A stretch of 39,265 bases of DNA from contig CALZMZ010000018.1 of NCBI GenBank assembly GCA_945788685.1, positions 1-39,265 on the forward strand, read 5' to 3'. The DNA is from Thermodesulfovibrionia bacterium (GTDB lineage: Bacteria; Nitrospirota; Thermodesulfovibrionia; UBA6902). Every line of letters begins with the position of its first letter. Position 1 is the first letter of the stretch. The notes beneath the pieces were generated by a model. That model did no database searches. It saw only the letters and a program-made list of their open reading frames with translations, and had not been told where the DNA came from. Positions 9,077 through 16,851 of this stretch are shown one piece after another. The translations under genes and the position numbers were made by a program.

Positions 9077-9781
9077 TTACCTCAGATACTTCTTAAGTTT
9101 TTCCATGGTCTCATCTTTTTCTTCCTTGCGGGCAGACAGATTAAACCGGTATCCCAGGCTGAAACCAAACCAGAAGTTATTAATGGTCTTGTCTCCCCTG
9201 AAATTTACCCAGTCCCTTAATTCAACATTCAACGCAATATTTTTATTTACGAATATTTTCTGACCCAGTCCGAGACTTACGGATGGCGCGATCTCATTTT
9301 CCGGATCTCCTACGCTGAACTGTTTTTCATATATCACAGCACCGCCGCCTGCAAACAGATATGTCTCATGATTGATCACAGACCGGTCCCTGAAAATGTC
9401 CTTACCATAGAGGGGTTTTAATACAAGATGAGAATGGACAGCATACTTTGGCTCTCTTATGACCGTCGGTGTAACGCCAAAGCTGTCTTCAAGGTCCTGT
9501 TTCAGGTCTTTGTCCCGGTTGAAGACATAGTGACCTCTTGCAATTTCCCAGGCAAAGAGTTCGTTAAAATGAAGCGTATATCCGAGACTCAGCGGAAATA
9601 CATTATAGAAATCATCATTGGATATATAACCGGATCCCAGACTGATTTCATGGCTACGATGAAACACCCTGCTCTGAATTGCAGAGACATGACCTTCCCT
9701 GTTCTGCTTTTCACAAAAACCGTTATCAGCAAGACCGGCTATCAGTAACGTAACCAGGATTACTATATGCAATACTTTCAT
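9077..9781 (-). CDS. Outer-membrane beta-barrel protein (Glt/Nfs-associated type)
   Basis: The 234-residue product has an N-terminal signal peptide (IVILVTLLIAGLADNGFC). The rest is rich in alternating hydrophobic/aromatic strands: SLGSGYISNDDFYNVFPLS, GYTLHFNELFAWEIA, LFAGGGAVIYEKQF, SLGLGQKIFV, FWFGFSLGYRFNL. The pattern 'N-D-x-Y-N-x-x-P-L-x-x-x-x-x-Y-x-F' before a W-E motif fits the small outer-membrane barrel family found beside TolQR/FHA/TPR genes in myxobacteria and relatives (GltA/GltB/NfsA/NfsB-like). A charged C-terminal tail (KEEKDETMEKLKKYLR) follows the last strand. A perfect ribosome site (AAGGAGG) lies before the ATG, 12 bases after the FHA gene. It probably forms the outer-membrane end of the machine. 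Confidence 0.82.
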   Translation of the reverse strand: MKVLHIVILVTLLIAGLADNGFCEKQNREGHVSAIQSRVFHRSHEISLGSGYISNDDFYNVFPLSLGYTLHFNELFAWEIARGHYVFNRDKDLKQDLEDSFGVTPTVIREPKYAVHSHLVLKPLYGKDIFRDRSVINHETYLFAGGGAVIYEKQFSVGDPENEIAPSVSLGLGQKIFVNKNIALNVELRDWVNFRGDKTINNFWFGFSLGYRFNLSARKEEKDETMEKLKKYLR

Positions 9782-9793
9782 TCAACGACCTCC

Positions 9794-12022
9794 TTAAAAT
9801 CCCACAATGTCAAAAACAAAGGGGTATGAAACAATAACTTCCGTATTTGTTGGTTTTGGAAACTGCCAGGATTTTATCGCCCTCTTGATACATGAGTGGA
9901 TGCTGTCTGACTTGACAGACGATGTCTTGATGCCCACCTCTCCGACCTTTCCTGACAGCATGATCTTCCATTCAAAGACAATACTGCCTGCCAAAGATGG
10001 ATTTCCCATAAGTGCATTTTCATAACAGTAGCTCACTTCATCCATGTGCTGGTCTATTACCCGTTTGACCGCTTCACGGCTCATACCACCGTGAATGCGG
10101 ACGTTATTATCAAGCGCTACCGACACCATACCCTTGACTCCCTTGTGTCCTGCTGTTCCTTCATTCAATTCCGCGATCCTGCCTTCGCCTTTTGTACCTG
10201 CACTTCTCAGCACCTGACTGGACCCCCGTGTCTTCAACAAATCACCGACAGGCAGTTCGATTTCCGGGCTGTCCAGTTTATCGGCAATACCGGACACCCT
10301 GAAATTATCTGCATTCATACGCGGTGAAGAAACAGTATCCAGATTGGTGACCGACGCCAGCGCTTCTTTCGGTTTGATGCCGGTGCTGGCACCGATCAGA
10401 CCAAGTATTCCTGCCTGCTTGATATTCCGTTTCTTAACATTTCCTTTTTGTGCTGCAGTCTTTGTTCTGGACTTTACAACCTTCTTCTGTTTTGGAGCCT
10501 TTTTCAATTTCTTTGCTTTCTTAATTACAGGCTTTTCTGTCTTAAGCTTCTTTTTTGGGGGCTTGGCTGGTTCCGGCCTGCTGAGTTTTGCTGTATCAAT
10601 ATGGACAAAGCGTGACTCAGGGGCTGTCTGGTTCTGCTTTTGGGGCAGTGAGACAAACAGTGCAACCAATAACATGAGAACAATATGAAACCCTGCCGAG
10701 TGTAAAAGGCTTTTGTGAAATCTCTTTTCCTGTTGCGGAGCGGCTGCAACGTTAGGACTTTTCGACCTGATTACTCTTCTGAGCAGATAGCTGTAGTGAT
10801 CATCAGTTAATATGACCGTACCTTTTTTTGGTACTGCCGATCGATAAATTTCCTTTCTCCTGTTATGCACATTTTCAGAAGTACATAAATCTGTAACATT
10901 AATGTCCGTTGCATCACTGCTGCAAAGCTGTCCCCTGAATCGATCTGTAAAATAGAAATAACATCCATGACTGTTTTTATTCTCTGCCAGGCAAAATTTT
11001 CTTTTGCCATTCATGGAATGATATTTCTCCTGCTCATCGAGAAAACAGATATCGTAAATATGGTCATCTCTGAACTTTATGATCTGAAGGGCAATAAGTC
11101 CGGTTACCGAATCAGTATTAACCTGTCTGGGTTCCATCAACCTGTCTCTGAGAAACAAAGGCAGATCTCCTTTGTCATCTTCGTCATCTTCGTCATCTTC
11201 TTCTGTTTCTTCCTCGCAAGCAAATGGTTCAGATTCAATCTGCTGAAATTGCGTTTCGATCTCATGCAGGTATTCTTCAGTAACAGTATTATTAGTTTCA
11301 GGGACTGCGGTCTGGTTCATCGAGATCGGTTTTTCATTTTGTTCCGGTTCGATCAGGATGTCATTTTGTGCTTTATCTCTTTCTAATATCTCAGGCTCAC
11401 TCTCTTCTTCAACGAACTCTGCAGAGTTTTTATCAGTAACAAAAGGAATGATCTCACTTTCTATCAGACGTTCCCTGTCCAGGGTACTCGCTTCTTCAGA
11501 ACGGCTTTCACTCTGACACAGAAATGAAGGACCGGTATATTCTTCTGCAGGCTCATCATGAATGTCCGCATCATGCTCTGATATCACATCCTCAGTAATC
11601 GATTCACTTTCTTCCAATGGAGTATTCCGTGAGAGATGATTGTCCGATGCAGTCAGAGCAGCGTTTAATGATGAGGGTTTCTGAATCTTTACTTTTATGG
11701 TATAGGAGCCTATCTTCACGAAATCAAGAGGCCCCAGCCTGCGTGTTGTTACAAGCTCTTCGTTTACGGTTACCCCCTCATTTACGCATATATCAAAGAC
11801 AGTAATTTCATTGCCGGTCAAATAAAAGACTGCCTGAACATCAGCAATTGTTTCATCTTCAAGGACTATATCTGCTTTTGCGTGCTTTCCTACGGAGACT
11901 GATTGTTGAGCAAAGCAGTCCCATCCAAGCAGTTTCTCCCCCTGATAAACAAAACATGCAACAACAGCACTTTCCCGGGTTATCGGCTGTTCTGTTTTGA
12001 GTTCTTTTGCTGACTCAAGCAT
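9794..12022 (-). CDS. FHA / TonB-like transducer with AgmX/PglI C-terminal domain (GltG-like)
   Basis: Domains of the 742-residue protein in order: FHA domain at ~20-115 (VGKHAKADIVLED, with VNEELV and LDFVKIG strands), predicted to bind phosphothreonine in the cytoplasm; a long acidic linker (~120-290, with a run of Asp/Glu at 270-283); a second globular part (~300-415); one membrane helix (~439-459, AGFHIVLMLLVALFVSLP); a Lys/Pro/Ala-rich TonB-like periplasmic linker (~480-535); and a C-terminal domain (~645-742) with HMDEVSYCYENAL, NPSLAGSIVFEWKI, CIKRAIKSWQFP and VSYPFVF. That last domain matches the AgmX/PglI C-terminal family, and the architecture is that of GltG (PglI) in the Myxococcus gliding machine. 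Such proteins pass TolQR-motor energy to the outer membrane. The start has GGTGG ten bases upstream. The family call is strong; use for motility is inferred. Confidence 0.88.
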   Translation of the reverse strand: MLESAKELKTEQPITRESAVVACFVYQGEKLLGWDCFAQQSVSVGKHAKADIVLEDETIADVQAVFYLTGNEITVFDICVNEGVTVNEELVTTRRLGPLDFVKIGSYTIKVKIQKPSSLNAALTASDNHLSRNTPLEESESITEDVISEHDADIHDEPAEEYTGPSFLCQSESRSEEASTLDRERLIESEIIPFVTDKNSAEFVEEESEPEILERDKAQNDILIEPEQNEKPISMNQTAVPETNNTVTEEYLHEIETQFQQIESEPFACEEETEEDDEDDEDDKGDLPLFLRDRLMEPRQVNTDSVTGLIALQIIKFRDDHIYDICFLDEQEKYHSMNGKRKFCLAENKNSHGCYFYFTDRFRGQLCSSDATDINVTDLCTSENVHNRRKEIYRSAVPKKGTVILTDDHYSYLLRRVIRSKSPNVAAAPQQEKRFHKSLLHSAGFHIVLMLLVALFVSLPQKQNQTAPESRFVHIDTAKLSRPEPAKPPKKKLKTEKPVIKKAKKLKKAPKQKKVVKSRTKTAAQKGNVKKRNIKQAGILGLIGASTGIKPKEALASVTNLDTVSSPRMNADNFRVSGIADKLDSPEIELPVGDLLKTRGSSQVLRSAGTKGEGRIAELNEGTAGHKGVKGMVSVALDNNVRIHGGMSREAVKRVIDQHMDEVSYCYENALMGNPSLAGSIVFEWKIMLSGKVGEVGIKTSSVKSDSIHSCIKRAIKSWQFPKPTNTEVIVSYPFVFDIVGF

Positions 12023-12078
12023 GATTCGTATTCCACCGTACTATTTTTGAAGTTATATGTATGCCTGTCATGATCTGC

Positions 12079-12387
12079 TTATTCTTCAATATTGCTTCCC
12101 TTCAATGTTTCAACCGGGAAATCTTCCATAATTTCATCTCGAAAGTTTTCCCGGCTATTCAGCATGCTCTTGATCTCGCTTTTTTTCCGTTTAAGAAGAT
12201 ACACTGCCCCGGATTTAATTGTCTGTCCCATGATAAAGGCATTTCCAAAGTCAATCCGTTCCAGCAGCTCGGTGTTATCTCCCTGCAGATCGTTTTCCCC
12301 CTGCGATGTACCCTCCTGCACAATTCCTTCTGCCAGTGAGACAAACAGCATGGTTATTAAAATAAGTGTCCCGATGAAATATCTCAT
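12079..12387 (-). CDS. Small exported protein of the TolQR/Glt-like operon
   Basis: A 102-residue protein with a clear signal peptide (FIGTLILITMLFVSLAEG). A polar spacer is followed by a compact region at about residues 45-85 (RIDFGNAFIMGQTIKSGAV, then LLKRKKSEIKSMLNSRENF) that looks like a conserved core. I recognise no named family. The ATG overlaps the stop of the second TolR gene by 4 bases (ATGA), and 56 bases separate its end from the FHA gene, so it is co-translated with the motor. Its size and place suggest a small periplasmic factor of the motor or transducer complex. It is not a random frame: it has a signal sequence, coupled start and normal codon use. Confidence 0.7.
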   Translation of the reverse strand: MRYFIGTLILITMLFVSLAEGIVQEGTSQGENDLQGDNTELLERIDFGNAFIMGQTIKSGAVYLLKRKKSEIKSMLNSRENFRDEIMEDFPVETLKGSNIEE

Positions 12388-12887
12388 TTCAGTACTCCTT
12401 CTTTCTTTAAAACTGCGAACTGAAAGTCAGGAAAGCCTGCCATAACAGCTGTCTTCATGATACTGTTGATGGTTTTGAAGGGAATATTCCTGTCACAGAA
12501 GAACAATATATGGTCTCCTTTTTTGCCATCTTCCAACACCCTGTCCATCTGCTCGCGGTAGAAACTGAGTTTCCTGTAAAGGTCAGAATCTTTCAGCCTG
12601 TCCTTCCTGAGCCCTTTTACCCTTCCGTTCTCCAGTTTCGCAACAACCGTGTCATTGAGTTTCAGGTTCTCTTTGGACAAAACCATTTTGATCGTCTCGT
12701 TATAATCCATCTTTGCCGTAGATTGAGGCAGGTCCAGCTCTTTGTCCAGGTTCATTGTCTCGGGCTTATCAGAGAACGAAAAAAGCAGGAATATTAACAC
12801 AATGGTAAACATGTCCATCATGGCCGTGATCTGCAGCTTTGGAGTCACAAACTTACTGGATTGTTTTTTCCTTTTTCCTAGTGCCAT
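12384..12887 (-). CDS. TolR/ExbD-family motor protein with intact Asp
   Basis: The 167-residue protein shows the TolR/ExbD plan: a short basic cytoplasmic end, one membrane helix (~22-39) and a periplasmic domain. The helix begins MMDMFTIVLIFLLF and keeps the conserved Asp (D25), the proton-carrying residue of TolQR/ExbBD/MotAB-like motors. The periplasmic part ends in a typical fold (HILFFCDRNIPFKTINSIM). In Myxococcus, AglQ and AglS are two such proteins working with AglR. The ribosome site GGAG lies 8 bases before the ATG, and the gene starts 11 bases after the first TolR gene. It forms the motor with the TolQ-like protein at 13386-14036 and is probably its proton-conducting partner. Confidence 0.9.
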   Translation of the reverse strand: MALGKRKKQSSKFVTPKLQITAMMDMFTIVLIFLLFSFSDKPETMNLDKELDLPQSTAKMDYNETIKMVLSKENLKLNDTVVAKLENGRVKGLRKDRLKDSDLYRKLSFYREQMDRVLEDGKKGDHILFFCDRNIPFKTINSIMKTAVMAGFPDFQFAVLKKEGVLK

Positions 12888-12898
12888 TGAGATATCTC

Positions 12899-13408
12899 CT
12901 ACCCTACCCTTCCCGAAAGGACCACATTGGGGAACAAAGCAGGACTGGTTTGTGAATAACGTGCAGCATCCATTGCCTGAATAATTGTATCGTATACAAC
13001 ATCCTTGTCCGGGATAATGATGACCGTATCACTCTGAGGATAGCTTTCCTTGATTTTCTGAAGAACGAGAGTCATCTGATCAAACCGATACTCTTTTTGC
13101 TTTTCGTTCTTTATCTGATACTCCAACTTCTTTAGTTCTTCATTAAGAACAGCTTCTGAATTAGCAGTTAACTGGATCCTGTTTTTCTTTATCTCCGCAA
13201 TGACCGTGACTTTTCTATTTTTCTCCGCTGCATCACTCACTACTGATTCACCCTGAACAGGAGCTGATGTGTTAATAGCTTTCAGATGAAAAAAGGAGGC
13301 CGACATAAGTAAAAATGGAATGAGCACCAGAAACATGTTCATGATCGGTACCATATTTACCTCAATCTCTTCTTCTGTATGTCTTTTACGCCGCGTTAAT
13401 CTTGACAT
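12899..13408 (-). CDS. TolR/ExbD-family protein with Asn in place of the motor Asp
   Basis: A 169-residue TolR/ExbD-like protein: basic N-terminus, membrane helix at ~18-36 (VNMVPIMNMFLVLIPFLLM) and a periplasmic domain ending with the usual strand-helix-strand (TVIIIPDKDVVYDTIIQAM). The helix position normally filled by Asp (P-L-x-D) is Asn24 here, codon AAC at 13337-13339. The second TolR in the operon keeps Asp. So the motor probably contains unlike subunits, one active in proton transfer and one structural. I chose the ATG at 13408 because AGAAGG lies at proper spacing; the ATG at 13417 has none. The start falls inside the end of the TolQ gene, so translation is coupled. Confidence 0.85.
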   Translation of the reverse strand: MSRLTRRKRHTEEEIEVNMVPIMNMFLVLIPFLLMSASFFHLKAINTSAPVQGESVVSDAAEKNRKVTVIAEIKKNRIQLTANSEAVLNEELKKLEYQIKNEKQKEYRFDQMTLVLQKIKESYPQSDTVIIIPDKDVVYDTIIQAMDAARYSQTSPALFPNVVLSGRVG

Positions 13409-14036
13409 AGTTTTCATCCCTTCTTTTCAAAGAGGAAAGAGCATTAAAGAGCCTGAGCGACTTCTCCTCAAACTGCTCAATCACGTGGTCACCCCTGTTG
13501 TTCAGCACGTAATAGCCAATGAGACAGGGAATCGCCACAATCAGGCCAAAGGCAGTCGTGAACATGGCCACGGATATGCCGTGGGCCAGTATCTCCTGTT
13601 TTGCTGCTGCATCGGCATTACTTACGCCCTGGAATGCTGTTATAAGTCCCACAATCGTCCCGAGCAGTCCGAGTAAAGTAGAAATATTGGCAAACAGGGT
13701 CAGATAATTTATCCCGGCTTTAACCCGAGGAATTTCTTTCATGATGTTTTCTTCAAGGGTCAGTTCTATCTCCCTGTCTCTTTTGTCTGACTTGAGCAGG
13801 CCTGCTTTGAGTATTCTCCCAAGAGGGTGTTTTTCAATTTTTGAACATTCCTCAAGCGCCCCGTGGTAATTGAACCTTTCAAGAAGAGTAATAATCTTTT
13901 GAAATGATTTATCAAAATTAATCTTGAGTCTCAGAAAGAGAAAGCTGGCCCGCTCCAGAAATAATGCCAGTGCGACAATGGACAGGGCCAGAATGATATA
14001 CATGAAAAAACCTCCGCTCTGAAGTAATGAAAACAT
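13386..14036 (-). CDS. TolQ/ExbB/MotA-family proton-channel protein (AglR-like)
   Basis: The 216-residue protein has three membrane helices: residues ~7-28 (GFFMYIILALSIVALALFLE), ~107-132 (YLTLFANISTLLGLLGTIVG) and ~150-175 (ISVAMFTTAFGLIVAIPCL). A cytoplasmic domain (~30-100) separates the first two. The hallmark LLGLLGTIVGLITAF and the small-residue/threonine pattern of helix 3 identify the MotA/TolQ/ExbB family, whose pentamer surrounds the TolR/ExbD helices and converts proton flow into work. It is the first gene of the 14-kb operon and has an excellent ribosome site (AAAAGGAGG) and a promoter about 65 bases upstream. By context it is closer in role to AglR of the Myxococcus gliding motor than to TolQ, because no tolA, tolB or pal gene follows. 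Confidence 0.92.
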   Translation of the reverse strand: MFSLLQSGGFFMYIILALSIVALALFLERASFLFLRLKINFDKSFQKIITLLERFNYHGALEECSKIEKHPLGRILKAGLLKSDKRDREIELTLEENIMKEIPRVKAGINYLTLFANISTLLGLLGTIVGLITAFQGVSNADAAAKQEILAHGISVAMFTTAFGLIVAIPCLIGYYVLNNRGDHVIEQFEEKSLRLFNALSSLKRRDENYVKINAA

Positions 14037-14101
14037 GAATTGCCTCCTTTTAATTTGGTTTGTTAAATGTCATCGTCATAAAGACGGTTCGTTTCAAATC
14101 G

Positions 14102-14129
14102 ATTATAAAAATTTACAATCATTTCTCAA
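14102..14129 (-). promoter_or_regulatory. Sigma-70 promoter of the Glt-like operon
   Basis: On the minus strand, TTGAGA (plus 14124-14129) and TATAAT (plus 14102-14107) are separated by 16 bases, giving five of six and six of six matches to consensus. Transcription would start near 14095 and leave a leader of about 60 bases before the TolQ-like start at 14036. No other promoter this good was found downstream in the operon. Confidence 0.7.
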
Positions 14130-14363
14130 TTGCCGATGTGATTGAAATCACTGACTATTCAGAAATATATAAAAAACAGAGGGAAGTCATTAATTAAGTT
14201 GAAATTTCTTTATGAAAAAAAACATTATTTTTTTGATGGGACATGCAGGAAGTCAGGTCTGGAATCAGTTGTATAAATAGTTACTAAAATTCCGTTGTGC
14301 TTCAATTGTGAAATGACAACTTAAAATAATGCGATCATCTAACCAAATATTAATTACTGATAA

Positions 14364-14392
14364 TTGATAATAACAATCCGGTATTTTATACT
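14364..14392 (+). promoter_or_regulatory. Sigma-70 promoter of nnr
   Basis: TTGATA (14364-14369) and TATACT (14387-14392) are separated by 17 bases. The predicted start near 14399 leaves a short leader with GGACAAAGG before the ATG at 14418. Because the longer nnr frame would start inside this promoter, the promoter also argues for the 14418 start. Confidence 0.65.
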
Positions 14393-14417
14393 TGTCTTAA
14401 AAAGGACAAAGGCTATC

Positions 14418-15944
14418 ATGATAAAGGTCGCAACAGCAGAAGAAATGCAGAATATTGACCGGATTACGATTGATAAGTTCGGTATCGCCGGAACAGTGCT
14501 TATGGAGAGAGCCGGACTCGCTGTTGTAGAGAAAATAAATGAGCTTTATCCCGGAAAAAGAATAGTAGTTTTATGTGGCAGCGGTAATAATGGAGGTGAC
14601 GGTTTTGTTATCGCCAGGGAGTTACATAATCAGGGAAGAAAAGTTGAAGTCTATATCACTTCAAGCCCTTTAAAGTTAAAAGGAGATGCAAAGACCAATT
14701 ATTTTATCGCCAAGAAATTCGGGGTCACTGTGTTTCCCGCAAAAAAATTCCTGCGCAGACGTTTTTCAGCACATTACCTGATCATCGATGCCCTGCTTGG
14801 AACAGGTCTCAGTAAATCAGTTAATGCACCACTATCTGATGTCATAAACAAGGCAAACCGGCTTCCCTGTCCTGTTATTTCAGTTGACTTACCTTCCGGT
14901 ATTTCTTCTGATACAGGCCAGATAATGGGCACTGCGATCAAGACAAACACTACTATAACCTTTGGGCTGCCCAAAAGAGGCCACCTGATCTATCCGGGGG
15001 CAGAATGCACGGGTCAGTTATTTGTCGAGGATATCGGATTTCCTGGCTCTCTCATCAGTTCAGATAAAATCAAAATCAATTTATTCCAGTCAAAAGACGC
15101 AACTTCGCTTCTTCCTGCCAGATCACAATCTTCTCATAAAGGCATGTATGGCCATGTCCTTGTGGTTGCCGGTTCAAGGGGCAAAACAGGGGCAGCACTG
15201 ATGGCAGCTAAGGCATGTTTAAAGGCAGGTGCCGGATTGGTAACAATAGGGACCGCAGAAACAGTTGTTAACTCAATGCAGTCTCGAGTAACAGAAGAAA
15301 TGATAATGCCCCTTGATGATAAGGGAAATGGGACCATTTCATATAAAGCCGCCAGTACTGTATTAAATTTTCTGGACTCCAAAGGGAAAGTTCTCGTAGT
15401 AGGTCCAGGTCTTTCTGTTGATGATGAAATTACAAAATTAGTAATTGAATTGCTGGTTAATTCAAAGGTACCTGTTGTTATAGACGCTGATGGTCTGAAT
15501 GCATTGGCCCATAAGACAGGAATTCTCAATAAAAGTGAGGTTCCTGTCATCCTCACTCCTCATCCCGGTGAAATGCGCAGACTTGAGGGGCTGATCAACA
15601 AAAGCAGCCTGGACAGAATTACAAGAGTAATATCTTTCTCAAAAAAGCATAAGGTTTATCTGGTCTTAAAAGGTGTCCCTACGGTTACTGCAACACCTGA
15701 CGGAAATGCTTATATTAATTCGTCAGGTAATCCCGGAATGGCCACAGCAGGTTCAGGTGATGTACTGACAGGCATGATCGCATCTTTCCTTGCCCAGGGT
15801 CTCACTCCTCAAGATGCAGCTGCACTTGGTGTTTATATTCATGGTCATGCCGGTGATACGGCTGCAGTTAAAAAAGGCCAGCAGTCCATGGTTGCGTCTG
15901 ATATTATTAAAGAACTTCCCGGGGTTTTCAGATCAATAATGTAA
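14418..15944 (+). CDS. nnr: Bifunctional NAD(P)H-hydrate epimerase / ADP-dependent dehydratase
   Basis: Repairs hydrated NADH and NADPH: the N-terminal half interconverts R- and S-hydrates and the C-terminal half dehydrates the S form using ADP. The 508-residue protein has a YjeF N-terminal domain (~1-215, with VVLCGSGNNGGDGFVIAREL around residues 50-70 and VDLPSGISSDTG) and a ribokinase-like dehydratase domain (~230-508, with HPGEMRRLEG and NPGMATAGSGDVLTGM). Both domains look complete and have the normal length. The ATG at 14418 is preceded by GGACAAAGG and a promoter. It leads a run of housekeeping genes and commonly lies near tsaE in delta-proteobacteria and Nitrospira relatives. Confidence 0.95.
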   Translation: MIKVATAEEMQNIDRITIDKFGIAGTVLMERAGLAVVEKINELYPGKRIVVLCGSGNNGGDGFVIARELHNQGRKVEVYITSSPLKLKGDAKTNYFIAKKFGVTVFPAKKFLRRRFSAHYLIIDALLGTGLSKSVNAPLSDVINKANRLPCPVISVDLPSGISSDTGQIMGTAIKTNTTITFGLPKRGHLIYPGAECTGQLFVEDIGFPGSLISSDKIKINLFQSKDATSLLPARSQSSHKGMYGHVLVVAGSRGKTGAALMAAKACLKAGAGLVTIGTAETVVNSMQSRVTEEMIMPLDDKGNGTISYKAASTVLNFLDSKGKVLVVGPGLSVDDEITKLVIELLVNSKVPVVIDADGLNALAHKTGILNKSEVPVILTPHPGEMRRLEGLINKSSLDRITRVISFSKKHKVYLVLKGVPTVTATPDGNAYINSSGNPGMATAGSGDVLTGMIASFLAQGLTPQDAAALGVYIHGHAGDTAAVKKGQQSMVASDIIKELPGVFRSIM

Positions 15945-15979
15945 TGTTGAAAATGTTAACTTGCTGTGATTACACAGCT

Positions 15980-16112
15980 CGGCACAAAGGCACAGAGGCA
16001 CAAAGGCACAGAGTTTTAATAACAATATATGAGAATTTATTAATCTTTATTTCACTTTGTGCCTTTGTCCCTTTGTCCCTTTTTCCCTGTCTCCCATATC
16101 CCTTTGCCCCTG
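15980..16112. repeat. Octamer short tandem repeats in two opposed blocks
   Basis: The left block (about 15980-16012) is a run of GGCACAAA / GGCACAGA octamers, four copies. The right block (about 16054-16112) is a run of CTTTGTGC / CTTTGTCC / CTTTTTCC-like units on the same strand, so it is roughly the reverse complement of the left. The two could pair over about 20 bases around a 40-base AT-rich loop in the nnr-pgeF transcript. It is similar in style to the short tandemly repeated repeats of cyanobacteria. No spacers or conserved long repeat are present, so it is not CRISPR. Confidence 0.7.
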
Positions 16113-16124
16113 CAAAACTATAAA

Positions 16125-16817
16125 ATGGAACACATTATCCACTCTCCGAATATTAGTCAAACAGGTATCAGGGCTTTTTTTACTACAAGACATTTTTCCG
16201 AAAATCATAGAAGCATAAGAGAAGCCCTGCTTGGGGAACCAAGCATTGAAAATAATAAGCTTTACATGCCTGTACAAAAACATACAAGCAACGTCCATGT
16301 GCTTGAGATGAATCTTGATCCTGTTATTGCTGATGCAGTTATTACAGACAGAACAGATGTATTAATCGGAGTTATTGTCGCAGATTGCGTCCCTGTCCTC
16401 GTTTATGATCACGTCAGAAGAATCATTGGAGCTGTTCATGCAGGCTGGAGAGGAACAGCAGGCGGGATACTTCAGAAAACATTGCAAAAGATGAAAGATA
16501 GATTTAATACACAGCCTGAAAATATCCTGATCGCAATCGGACCGAGCATTGGAAAATGCAGTTATGAGGTTGCTATTGACGTTAAAGATGCAGTCGGGAA
16601 AATAACAGGACAAGGCAACTATTATGAGACCAGGGAAGATAAATTCATGATGGACCTTGCAGAAGCAAACAGGCTTCAGGCATTAAACTCGGGAATACCG
16701 GAAAGCAGCATCTGGAAGTCAGAAGACTGCACTTACTGTAATCCTGCCCAATATTATTCTTACAGATACTCAAAAGAAACTGCGGGAAGACAGGGCGGTT
16801 TTATCGGAATGTGGTAA
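16125..16817 (+). CDS. pgeF: Laccase-domain purine nucleoside phosphorylase / polyphenol oxidase family
   Basis: The YfiH/PgeF/LACC1-type family acts on purine nucleosides (adenosine and inosine phosphorolysis or deamination); older notes call it a multicopper polyphenol oxidase, and a peptidoglycan-editing role is also reported. The 230-residue product from the ATG at 16125 has the metal-site motifs: a QKHTSNVH segment (~51-58), ADCVPVL with Cys88 and VHAGWRGT with His105. GPSIGKCSYEV follows. A start at 16059 would read the octamer repeat as protein (MPLSLCPFFPV) and is rejected. It sits 180 bases downstream of nnr, across the repeat block. Confidence 0.9.
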   Translation: MEHIIHSPNISQTGIRAFFTTRHFSENHRSIREALLGEPSIENNKLYMPVQKHTSNVHVLEMNLDPVIADAVITDRTDVLIGVIVADCVPVLVYDHVRRIIGAVHAGWRGTAGGILQKTLQKMKDRFNTQPENILIAIGPSIGKCSYEVAIDVKDAVGKITGQGNYYETREDKFMMDLAEANRLQALNSGIPESSIWKSEDCTYCNPAQYYSYRYSKETAGRQGGFIGMW

Positions 16818-16851
16818 TATATCGGAAGAATTATAACACTATGGAGGTCTT

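Larger units (their letters stand above)
14037..14417. other. Divergent intergenic region with two back-to-back promoters
   Basis: This 381-base AT-rich gap separates the Glt-like operon (minus) from nnr (plus). It holds a strong sigma-70-like promoter for each side. The middle (about 14135-14360) has A- and T-runs and no open frame, tRNA or hairpin that I could support. Confidence 0.6.

Noticed and set aside
1-14036. Ordinary Tol-Pal or TonB-ExbBD system
   Set aside because: No tolA, tolB, pal, ybgF or TonB-dependent receptor accompanies the motor; the FHA/AgmX protein, barrel and TPR proteins fit the Glt/Nfs type.
15980-16112. Possible CRISPR array
   Set aside because: Units are only 8 bases with no spacers; no cas genes are present.
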